A program made the position numbers and the translations under genes. From Lentzea alba (GTDB taxonomy: Bacteria; Actinomycetota; Actinomycetes; Mycobacteriales; Pseudonocardiaceae): DNA of 64,000 bases. The notes under the pieces are model-generated. The model saw only the letters and a program-made list of their open reading frames with translations. It was not told the DNA's origin and searched no databases. The stretch is taken from assembly GCF_011067745.1 (NCBI RefSeq), contig NZ_JAAMPJ010000007.1:62001-126000 (forward strand), read 5' to 3'. Positions 1 to 7,225 of this stretch are shown here, one piece after another; position 1 is the first letter of the stretch, and each line of letters opens with the position of its first letter.

Positions 1-3
1 TCG

Positions 4-987
4 TCATCGCAGACCTCCCAGATCGAGCACCAGCTCGACCAGCGCACGTTGCACCAGCTCGACCTTGAACGCGTTGTCCTGTCTCGGCACAGCCGCACGC
101 ACGAGCACGCGGCCCGCCTGTTCGACCCTCTGCACCGTCAGGTTCTTCCCCCGCAGTTCCGCTTCCGCCTCGGCGGAACGCCAGGGTTTGGTCGCGATCC
201 CGCCGAACGCCAGCCTGATGTCGCGCACGAAGTGCCCGCGCAGGTGCAGCGCGGCCGCGACCGAGACCACGGCGAACTCGAACGTGGCGCGGTCGCGCAC
301 CTTGAGGTACCGCGACCTCGACGCGGCCGGGTACCGAGGCACCTCGACGGCGGTGATGAGCTCCGCGGGCCGCAGGGATGTTTCGATCTGCGGCGTGTCG
401 CCGGGAAGGCGGTAGAACTCACCGACCGGAATCCGGCGCGCGCCGGCTGGTCCGAGCACGTGGACCGTCGCGTCGAGCGCCGTCAGAGCCACCGCGAGAT
501 CCGACGGGTGAGTCGCGATGCAACTATCGCTGGTGCCCAGCACGGCATGCCCTCGGTTCCAGCCCTGCAGGGCGGGGCATCCGCTGCCGGGGACGCGCTT
601 GTTGCAGGCCGACCCGGTGTCGCGGAAGTAGCCGCATCTCGTGCGCTGCAAGAGGTTTCCCCCGATCGTGGCCATGTTGCGCACTTGCGGCGACGCGGAT
701 GCCAGCAGTGCCTCCGCGAGCACGGGGAAGCGAGCGCGCACCGCGTGGTGTTCGGCCACCTGTCGCATCCTGGCAAGCCCGCCGATGTGCAGGCCGCTCG
801 CGGATTCGGTGACGCGCGACAGGTCGAGCTTGTTGACGTCGATCAGATGCGGGTGGTGCTGCACTCCGTCTTTCATAAGGTTCAGCAGATCGGTGCCACC
901 CGCGATGAACGCCGCACCCGGCGTCCGGCCGGCCATGCGAGCAGCGTCGGCGGAGTCTCGTGCGGAGGCGTAGCTGAAGGACCTCAT
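4..987 (-). CDS. FAD/[4Fe-4S] subunit of a molybdenum aldehyde oxidoreductase (PaoB-like)
   Basis: Medium subunit of a xanthine-dehydrogenase-family enzyme. It would pass electrons from the molybdenum subunit to FAD while aldehydes are oxidised to acids. The 327-aa protein has the FAD-binding motif AGGTDLLNLMK at residues 29-39 and TIGGNLLQRTRC at about 107-118. Cysteines 118, 128, 137 and 156 match the extra [4Fe-4S] loop known in PaoB and 4-hydroxybenzoyl-CoA reductase. The ATG at 987 is chosen because it overlaps the stop of the iron-sulfur gene (ATGA at 984-987). At the other end the stop again overlaps an ATG on the minus strand (5-7), which should begin the large molybdenum subunit outside the window. 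The three genes look like one operon. The family is clear; the substrate is not. Confidence 0.9.
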   Translation of the reverse strand: MRSFSYASARDSADAARMAGRTPGAAFIAGGTDLLNLMKDGVQHHPHLIDVNKLDLSRVTESASGLHIGGLARMRQVAEHHAVRARFPVLAEALLASASPQVRNMATIGGNLLQRTRCGYFRDTGSACNKRVPGSGCPALQGWNRGHAVLGTSDSCIATHPSDLAVALTALDATVHVLGPAGARRIPVGEFYRLPGDTPQIETSLRPAELITAVEVPRYPAASRSRYLKVRDRATFEFAVVSVAAALHLRGHFVRDIRLAFGGIATKPWRSAEAEAELRGKNLTVQRVEQAGRVLVRAAVPRQDNAFKVELVQRALVELVLDLGGLR

Positions 988-1610
988 CCGCGCCCCTCCC
1001 GTGCCGCGTCGGCCACCGCCGCGACGATGTTCTGGTAGCAGGCGCAACGGCAGATGTTGCCGCTCATCCACTGCCGGATCTCTTCCTCCGACCCGGTGTG
1101 GCCTTCCCGGATGCAGGCGACCGCGGACATGATCTGTCCAGGCGTGCAACCACCGCACTGGAACGCGTCGCGACGGATGAACGCCTCTTGCACGGGGTGA
1201 AGGCGGTCGCCGTCAGCGAGTCCCTCGACAGTCGTGATGGCGCTGCCTTCACGCATCACCGCCAGCGTCAGACACGACTTGATGCGCTCGCCGTCAACAA
1301 GAACAGTGCACGCGCCACACTCCCCGCGATCGCAACCCTTCTTCGTGCCGGTCAGCGCCAGACGCTCACGGAGCGCGTCCAGCAGCGTGACCCTCGGCTC
1401 GACCGTGAGGGCGTGCTTGTGCCCGTTGACCGACAGCGTGATCTCCACGGCCTCCGATGCGTCCCCGGCCGTCGTGGGCGCGGCTGCAGAGACGGACGAG
1501 GCCGCGGACACGGGGTTAGGCACGAGGGTGGCACCGGCAGCCGCCGCAGCCGTGGACTTCAACACGGTCCGGCGCGTGGGGCTCGTCGCGGGGTGAGGTG
1601 ACTTGCGCAC
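984..1610 (-). CDS. Tat-exported [2Fe-2S] subunit of aldehyde oxidoreductase (PaoA-like)
   Basis: Small subunit of the same molybdenum hydroxylase. The 208-aa protein begins with a twin-arginine signal (SPTRRTVLKS, residues 10-19) and an Ala-rich hydrophobic stretch, so the complex should be exported folded, as E. coli PaoABC is. The plant-type [2Fe-2S] domain has Cys93, 98, 101 and 113. The all-alpha [2Fe-2S] domain has Cys152, 155, 187 and 189. The start is GTG at 1610, preceded by a strong AGGAGG-like site about 5 bases upstream. It is the first gene of the operon and is divergent from the TetR gene at 1719, with 108 bp between them. Confidence 0.92.
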   Translation of the reverse strand: MRKSPHPATSPTRRTVLKSTAAAAAGATLVPNPVSAASSVSAAAPTTAGDASEAVEITLSVNGHKHALTVEPRVTLLDALRERLALTGTKKGCDRGECGACTVLVDGERIKSCLTLAVMREGSAITTVEGLADGDRLHPVQEAFIRRDAFQCGGCTPGQIMSAVACIREGHTGSEEEIRQWMSGNICRCACYQNIVAAVADAAREGRG

Positions 1611-1663
1611 CGCTCCTCCTCAGCTGGATGAATGTAGCAGCGGTATAAGAAATTGGGTAACAG

Positions 1664-1671
1664 CGCTAGCG
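1664..1671. promoter_or_regulatory. Palindrome in the divergent TetR/aldehyde oxidoreductase spacer
   Basis: CGCTAGCG is a perfect 8-bp palindrome near the middle of the 108-bp spacer between two divergent genes. It is a candidate core for the TetR operator. No longer symmetrical site was found, so this is a suggestion based on position. Confidence 0.3.
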
Positions 1672-1718
1672 TAGCCCGTCGCCCTAACGCCGACAAGCCC
1701 GTGATGTAACATCGCTAT

Positions 1719-2408
1719 ATGGCGAGTTCGACTCGGGAGCAGATCCTCGAGGTGACGACAGCGCTGCTGAGCGACGTCGGCGCTGCAGCAGTGTCGGTTC
1801 GCGACGTGTGCCAGGCCGCCGGCGTCACGGCACCCACGCTGTACCACCACTTCGGAGACAAGCAGGGCTTGCTGGAAGCGGTTGCCGCACAAGGCTTCGA
1901 GCGCTACCTCGCCACCAAGCAGACCCACGGGCCGTCGGCCGATCCGGTGTCCGACCTGCGGGCGGGATGGGATCGGCACGTCGAGTTCGGCGTGACGCAC
2001 CCGGCGTTCTACCAGCTCATGTACGGCCCCACCGGCAGGCGCAGCCATGCTGCGGAGCAGCAGGGACTGCAGATCCTGCACGCCATGCTGGTTCGCCTCG
2101 CGGAGCAGGGCCGCCTGTCCATGACACCCGACGAAGCGGTTCCGGTCATTCACGCCGCGTGCGTGGGAACGACGTTGACGATGCTGTCCAACCCCGACAA
2201 CCCCGCACACCGAGGACTGTCGGAACGAGTCCGTGACGCCATCTTCGCCGCGGTCATCACGCACCCGTCCTCTGACGAGGACCCGGCCACGAACCTGTCA
2301 ACGCAGGCAAGCACTTTGCTCGCGACGCTGGCCGGTCAGCGCGATCTCGCCCTGTCACCGGGTGAGCGACTTCTCCTGACGGAGTTGCTGTCTCGCTGGA
2401 CGGCCTGA
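1719..2408 (+). CDS. TetR-family transcriptional regulator
   Basis: A 229-aa repressor. The N-terminal TetR helix-turn-helix spans about residues 5-52 (VSVRDVCQAAGVTAPTLYHH followed by FGDKQGLLEAV). A helical ligand-binding domain follows (FYQLMYGP region, about 95-115), of the type seen in TetR proteins of the WHG/C-terminal class. It is divergent from the exported aldehyde oxidoreductase operon and probably controls it. The ATG at 1719 fits the start of the fold. The ligand is unknown. Confidence 0.9.
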   Translation: MASSTREQILEVTTALLSDVGAAAVSVRDVCQAAGVTAPTLYHHFGDKQGLLEAVAAQGFERYLATKQTHGPSADPVSDLRAGWDRHVEFGVTHPAFYQLMYGPTGRRSHAAEQQGLQILHAMLVRLAEQGRLSMTPDEAVPVIHAACVGTTLTMLSNPDNPAHRGLSERVRDAIFAAVITHPSSDEDPATNLSTQASTLLATLAGQRDLALSPGERLLLTELLSRWTA

Positions 2409-2515
2409 GTGCCCCAGGCAGAGGTGGGGTGCGCGGTGGTGCCGAGGGTGCGTACACGCCCACCGGTGTGACGAATGGCGGCGGGAATGTACTGACGCTG
2501 ACCGGTCAGCGTGAC

Positions 2516-2640
2516 CGTGTGGGGTGCCAAAACGTGGTCCAATGGGTCTGACCTGCGCATCAAGCTGCCGCAGGTTCGTGCGCGTTGATCAAGCCGCCGA
2601 GAACTCGCCGACAACGTACGGACCTACAGCGCGCGTGACG
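2516..2640 (-). pseudogene. C-terminal remnant of an integrase-core transposase (copy 1)
   Basis: On the minus strand this stretch reads RRVLGGLINAHEPAAA followed by a stop. That resembles the conserved tail of actinobacterial rve-type transposases, which end in ...RRRDRLGGLIHEYxxAA. About 115 bp from 2516 to 2630 match 39481-39594 at roughly 80 percent by eye. No catalytic part is present. It is a decayed insertion-sequence end. Confidence 0.6.
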
Positions 2641-2656
2641 AGGGTCCGACCAAGCC

Positions 2657-2995
2657 GTGCGCGCCGTGGTGCACCTGGACCTCGTGCCCCGGCTGACGAC
2701 CAGCCAGCTGATCGAGGCGGTCGAGTCCGGTCTCCTCACGCCGGCCGACCTCGACCTCGCGGTGAGCACGGTCCTGCGGACGAAGTTCGAACTGGGGCTG
2801 TTCGAACGGCCCTACGTCGACCTGGACGCGGTACCGGACACCCTCGACTCGGAGGACACCCGCGCCCTCGCCCGCAGGATCGCCGAACAGTCGATCGTCC
2901 TGCTCCGCAACGAGCCGGTCGACGGCGCTCCCCTCCTGCCGCTCGACCCGGACATCGCGACGATCGCGGTCATCGACCCGAACGCCGACCGTCCA
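2657..2995 (+). pseudogene. Fragment of a GH3-family beta-glucosidase
   Basis: The reading frame gives AVESGLLTPADLDLAVSTVL, then KFELGLFERPYVD, then ARRIAEQSIVLLRN and PLLPLDPDIATIAVIDPNAD. This is the junction between the two domains of glycoside hydrolase family 3 (end of the TIM barrel, start of the alpha/beta sandwich). A complete enzyme has more than 600 residues; only about 110 remain and both ends run into unrelated sequence. It lies between an integrase remnant and a small patch (3113-3146) that resembles 39659-39690, so it looks trapped in mobile-element debris. Confidence 0.7.
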
Positions 2996-3177
2996 TTTCG
3001 GACTTTCAGACTGGCGTACGGACATGGCACGGCGAGTTGTACGAGCGCTCTCACGCCTGCCTCATCGAGCCGCGATCATGCCGGATGACCGGTACCACGC
3101 GATGCCTACTGACCTGCACTGACGTACTTCTCGGCACGCACAGCGCCAGCCGCCGCCAGTGGTGTCGCTGTGCGTGC

Positions 3178-4626
3178 TCAGGGAGCGATCCCCACACCTT
3201 CGATCCGGCTCCAGACACGCTCTTGTTCGGCGGTCATCGCCGGCCAGCGCAGGCCGCCGGGCCGTGGCCGCATCTTTGTGCCGTACGGCGCGGGACGGAA
3301 CTCCGGGTCGTAGAAGCACCCGCTGCCGTAGGCGCTGTCGAACGTGTCGCAGGAACGCGCGATCGACCGCGGAGTGGGCTTCTGGCCTGTACGCACCCAC
3401 TTGTCGAGCGCGGAGATGGAGTTGGCGTACTCCGAGTTGCTCAGTTCACTGTGCTCGGACTCCTTCGTGAACGTCTGGACGAGATGCCTGTCCTGGCCGG
3501 CGCTCTGGAGCGTGGCGCGGTAGGCCGCCTCGTGTTCCACGAAGACCTGCGGGTCGTCGATCGCGTGCAGAGTGAGGACCGGGAGGGATACCTGACCGGT
3601 GAGGTCGCTGTCGTAGGAGAGGTCACGGTGCGCGGTGGGGTCAGCGGAGAATCGGGCCACACCTGCGTTGAGTGCCCTGTCGTCGTGTGAACCGTCGTAC
3701 GACACACCTACGTTGCTGAACGGGTTACGGCCGTCGAGCCGCTTGAACACAATGTCCTGGAACAGGAAGGTCGCATAGAGCAGACTCGTTTCCAGCGAGC
3801 GCTCCGGAATGCGGGTGACGGCGAGGATGTCGTCGAGGTTGCGCTGCTGCAGCGCTGTCCGCTCGGCGGCGTCGATGCCCGTGCACTCCTGCAAGCGATC
3901 ATGGACGTCGGCGGGTGTCATGGTCGAGTCGGCGGGAAGCCCCTGCCACAGCAGGTACTGCGGTTCCGTCGGACGAGGCAGGTTGCGGCAGTAGTACTGG
4001 TAGACCACTCGCAGGTCCACGCGGTGGTCGTAGCCGCGCGAGCCGCCGCCCATGAAACCGTTGGTCAGCAGCACTCCGTCGTAGGCGCCGCGCTGCCCGC
4101 CGTAGGTCTCAGCGACCCTGGCTGCGACATTGCCACCCCAGGACTGGCCGTGGAGATAGGTACGGCCGGGTCGGCCGAAACGGTCGACGAAAAGGCGGCG
4201 TACGGCTTCTGTGTCGGCGGCGGCCATCCTGACCCCATAGCCGCCGCGCCGGTACGACGAGCCGACCCAGGCGTATCCCTCGTCGACCATCACCGTCCAG
4301 CGCGCCAGGTCCTCGGTGGTGCTGGACGGGTCGTAGGAGAAGTCGGGCCCGCCGTGGGCATGCACAACAAGGGAGCCGTTCCAACGCTTCGGGACGGCCA
4401 TCGTGTAGTAGGCGCCGTTGGTGTCCTGGCCGGTGTAACACCTGGCCTTGCCTGCCAGGCTGGACGGGCAGGCGGCAGCCGTGGGCTGCGCGCTACGGGC
4501 ATTCGTGGCGAGCGGGTTGCCGAGCGTTCCCAGGAGCGCGGCGGCGAGCACTGCTGTTACTACTGCCAGTCGCCGACGAGCTGAAAGTCGCCAGGAGCCA
4601 TGCGGGGGCACAACAGGTGTGGTCAA
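3178..4626 (-). CDS. Secreted alpha/beta-hydrolase (peptidase/esterase-like)
   Basis: A 482-aa exported hydrolase. The N-terminus has Arg residues followed by a hydrophobic segment (LAVVTAVLAAALLG), typical of a signal peptide. The nucleophile elbow is GQSWGG, with an Asp in HAIDDPQV and a His in KESEHSEL forming the rest of a catalytic triad. A late Cys-containing tail (SGCFYDPEF) follows. I choose the TTG at 4626 because a GAGGGAG ribosome-binding site lies about 8 bases upstream; a GTG four codons further in is an alternative. It sits 64 bp downstream of the PrpD/DUF4387 operon on the same strand. The substrate cannot be told from sequence. Confidence 0.8.
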   Translation of the reverse strand: MTTPVVPPHGSWRLSARRRLAVVTAVLAAALLGTLGNPLATNARSAQPTAAACPSSLAGKARCYTGQDTNGAYYTMAVPKRWNGSLVVHAHGGPDFSYDPSSTTEDLARWTVMVDEGYAWVGSSYRRGGYGVRMAAADTEAVRRLFVDRFGRPGRTYLHGQSWGGNVAARVAETYGGQRGAYDGVLLTNGFMGGGSRGYDHRVDLRVVYQYYCRNLPRPTEPQYLLWQGLPADSTMTPADVHDRLQECTGIDAAERTALQQRNLDDILAVTRIPERSLETSLLYATFLFQDIVFKRLDGRNPFSNVGVSYDGSHDDRALNAGVARFSADPTAHRDLSYDSDLTGQVSLPVLTLHAIDDPQVFVEHEAAYRATLQSAGQDRHLVQTFTKESEHSELSNSEYANSISALDKWVRTGQKPTPRSIARSCDTFDSAYGSGCFYDPEFRPAPYGTKMRPRPGGLRWPAMTAEQERVWSRIEGVGIAP

Positions 4627-4690
4627 AGGAACTTGCTCCCTCAGGTTTTTGGTGTGGCAGTGGCAGATTCCGGAAGGTGACGGCCGCGGG

Positions 4691-5500
4691 TCAGGCGTCG
4701 GCCAGCAAGCCGGCGAAGAAGTCGACGATCGGCGGCTGCGTTCCCGCGGCACTGTGGCCCACGCCGGGGACCTCGACCTTCAGGGTCACGGTTCCGTGCC
4801 CTGTCAGGCTTTCGGCCAGGCGGTCGAGCTGCTCCGGCCGGCTGCGGCCTGGGTAGCCCGTGGCGGCCAGGTCAGCCCGCCCGTCGTCCTCGCTGCCGAT
4901 GACGAGTAGCACCGGCACACGGGCGACCGCCTCAGGCTCCACCGTGATTCCGAACCGCTGCTGGCTGTCGCCGGTGCCTTCCGGCCAGGTGAGCGAGTTG
5001 TCGAGGAGAGTCACGCAGCCCGGTGCGCTGACCGCGACGGCGGCGAGCCGGTCCGGGTGCAGGTAGAGGAATCGATGGGCGAACTGGCCGCCACCGGAGT
5101 GCCCGCACAGCATCACCTTGTCGACCTGGGCGTTCCACCGGACCCGGACCTGCTCCAGGATTTCGAGCAGCACGAGGTCGAACCGGATGCCATGGGCGTC
5201 GATGGCCTTGTAGTTGTGCACGTCGTCCGGATCGTCGATGCCGGCCGGGAAGAGTGGTGTCACGACGATGAGGTTGTGGCGTTCAGCAAAGGGAATGAGC
5301 CCCTCGCGCAGCGCTCCCACGTTGCGCCCAGTGCCGTGCACGCCCACCACTACTGACATTTCGGTCTCCGGGGCCCGGCCCCTGGGGACGTAGACGCAGT
5401 AACTGCAGCGCGGCTCGGTCGGTGCGACGAAGAAGGGTGTGCGGCCGGTCAGCAGCCGACGGCCTGGGTGCGCATCCGGCAGGTCCGCGACACGGATCAC
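4691..5500 (-). CDS. Alpha/beta-hydrolase (PHB-depolymerase/dienelactone-hydrolase-like)
   Basis: A 269-aa cytoplasmic hydrolase with no signal peptide. The oxyanion region is VVVGVHGTGRN, the nucleophile elbow GHSGGG, an acidic residue lies in VIGSEDDGRAD and a His in VPGVGHSAAG. The GTG at 5500 overlaps the stop of the upstream MmgE/PrpD gene by four bases (GTGA), so translation is probably coupled. That makes it the last enzyme of the operon 9575-4691. It may hydrolyse an ester or lactone formed or used in the pathway. The exact substrate is unknown. Confidence 0.82.
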   Translation of the reverse strand: MIRVADLPDAHPGRRLLTGRTPFFVAPTEPRCSYCVYVPRGRAPETEMSVVVGVHGTGRNVGALREGLIPFAERHNLIVVTPLFPAGIDDPDDVHNYKAIDAHGIRFDLVLLEILEQVRVRWNAQVDKVMLCGHSGGGQFAHRFLYLHPDRLAAVAVSAPGCVTLLDNSLTWPEGTGDSQQRFGITVEPEAVARVPVLLVIGSEDDGRADLAATGYPGRSRPEQLDRLAESLTGHGTVTLKVEVPGVGHSAAGTQPPIVDFFAGLLADA

Positions 5501-6900
5501 GAGGTCTCCCTTGAAGGTCGGTCCAGTATCGGGTGATCGTCGACAACGACCAGGGCGCCGGTGAGGGCGGTGACGGTTGGGGCGCGGTCGATGTTCCAGA
5601 TCTCGTCGAGCATCCGGCCGCATCGCTCCGCTGACGTCAGCGGAGCCACCAGGGCGGTGAACTTCTCTTCGAACTGCTCGTCGGTCATCGGCGTCTCGTG
5701 CCCACCGGGCGCGTCGAGGACCTCGCGGACGAGTTCGTCGCCGGAGGTGAGACGGATGGTGACCCGGTTGGGGATACGAGCCGGCAGCATCGCCGTGAGG
5801 ACGGGGGCCTCGCGAACTTCTACGCGTGCCATCAATGCCGCGACCGCGGGGTCGGCGAGCGCGTCCGGATCGTATGAGGACACCGTCAGCTCCCCGTCGA
5901 CGAGCACGCGGGCCACTGTGTACGGAAGGCTGCGGTCGGCGGTCTCGCGAGTGGTGGGGCGCCATTTCTCCTGGTCCTTGCCCAGGATCGTCCAGCCGAT
6001 GTGCGTGGTGTCCACGACGATCCGGTCTATCTCGTGGAGGTCGGGGATCTGCTCGCGCAAGGCGAGCGTCGCCCACACCGCTGTCTGCATCTCACCGTTG
6101 GTCGGCAGCAGCTTGGTGAGCGTCCGGGACACGGCGTAAGCGCTGCTGGAGGCCCGTGGGAACATGAGCGGCTCCAGCACGAACGAGCCACTCACCTGCC
6201 GCATGAACCCCATCTCGCCCTCGAAGATCGGCGCGGGTCCGGTGAACCCTTCACGAGCCAGCCACGCCGCGAACACGCCGTTGCGGGCGGCGTTCGGCGC
6301 GGAGGAACCCTTCCACGACGTCAGCTCCCCGGCCCGGACCTGACGCATCGCGATGTGCCCGTTCAGTGCGATGTTCACCGCCTGGGTGAGCTGCCCGGCG
6401 TCGAGTCCCATGAGCTTGCCCGCGGCGAGGGTGGCGGACACGAGCACGTAGTTCACGTGGTCCCATCCGCGGCGGTAGAGGTTTGCGGCGTCCTGCAGCT
6501 GGACCTGGACCTCGTAGCCGAGCGCGACGGCGGTGACCAGGTCACGGCCGGAGCGCCCTTCGGCCTCGGCGACCGCCAGGCACGCCGGGATGTTGTCACT
6601 GGGGTGCCCCGGCTCCAGGCCGATGTAGCCGTCGTTGAAGTCCAGGTACCGCACCATGGTCCCGTTGACGAACGCGGCGACGTCCGCGGTGGTGCGGTCA
6701 CTCGTGCCCAGCACTGTGGACGGTCCCAGGGGAAGGGCACGGGCGAGACGTCGTGCCGCCTGGCTCGGCTCGGCGTGGAACGCACCGAGCCCGCAGCCGA
6801 GGGTGTCGACGAGACGTTGGCGGACCGTGTGGACCGCGTGCTCACTGAGATCGTCGAAACACAGTGCGGCCGCCCAGGACCCCAGGTCGTCAGCGATCAT
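5497..6900 (-). CDS. MmgE/PrpD-family protein (2-methylcitrate dehydratase-like)
   Basis: A 467-aa member of the MmgE/PrpD family, iron-sulfur-independent dehydratases and decarboxylases of tricarboxylic acids such as 2-methylcitrate and cis-aconitate. Family hallmarks are the N-terminal helical domain with RYLDFNDGY and EPGHPSDNIPACLAVAEAEG (about residues 85-120) and the ASSSAY region near 255. The N-terminus overlaps the DUF4387 gene by 11 bp, and the C-terminal codons overlap the next hydrolase. The neighbours point to catabolism of an organic acid, not the housekeeping methylcitrate cycle: no methylcitrate synthase or lyase is seen here. Confidence 0.88.
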   Translation of the reverse strand: MIADDLGSWAAALCFDDLSEHAVHTVRQRLVDTLGCGLGAFHAEPSQAARRLARALPLGPSTVLGTSDRTTADVAAFVNGTMVRYLDFNDGYIGLEPGHPSDNIPACLAVAEAEGRSGRDLVTAVALGYEVQVQLQDAANLYRRGWDHVNYVLVSATLAAGKLMGLDAGQLTQAVNIALNGHIAMRQVRAGELTSWKGSSAPNAARNGVFAAWLAREGFTGPAPIFEGEMGFMRQVSGSFVLEPLMFPRASSSAYAVSRTLTKLLPTNGEMQTAVWATLALREQIPDLHEIDRIVVDTTHIGWTILGKDQEKWRPTTRETADRSLPYTVARVLVDGELTVSSYDPDALADPAVAALMARVEVREAPVLTAMLPARIPNRVTIRLTSGDELVREVLDAPGGHETPMTDEQFEEKFTALVAPLTSAERCGRMLDEIWNIDRAPTVTALTGALVVVDDHPILDRPSRETS

Positions 6901-7225
6901 GATCGGCCGGCTGCCGGACCGGCATCCGCGCGAGCGGGACGTGGTGCTGGCCGGCGTGCATGTCGCGGTCGCGCAGTGATCCCTGGCTGACCGGGCGCGG
7001 GAAGGAGATCTTGACGACGTTGAGCGACGGGATGCGGAAGATCTGGATCGTGCCTTCCTCGACCCGGTAGAGCTCCGCGATCACGCGTTCGTTCAGGAAG
7101 GACTCGTCCGCGGCGATCCGGTAGCCGTCGGCGTCGCGCAGGAACAGCTCCATGGTGACCCAGAACGGGCCGGCGTTCTTGGACCGGACCTCGTGGGCGA
7201 GGTCGGCCAGGGTGGTCTCAGGCAT
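6890..7225 (-). CDS. DUF4387 family protein
   Basis: A 111-aa protein with the family core LAHEVRSKNAGPFWVTMELF and the later RVEEGTIQIFRIPSLNVVKISFPRP. DUF4387 genes are usually found beside DUF1446/AtuA-like genes, and here the start overlaps the end of such a gene by 8 bp. The biochemical function is unknown; a small partner subunit of the AtuA-like protein is the natural guess. The last 25 or so residues are rich in His, Arg and Pro and run into the PrpD start. Confidence 0.85.
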   Translation of the reverse strand: MPETTLADLAHEVRSKNAGPFWVTMELFLRDADGYRIAADESFLNERVIAELYRVEEGTIQIFRIPSLNVVKISFPRPVSQGSLRDRDMHAGQHHVPLARMPVRQPADHDR

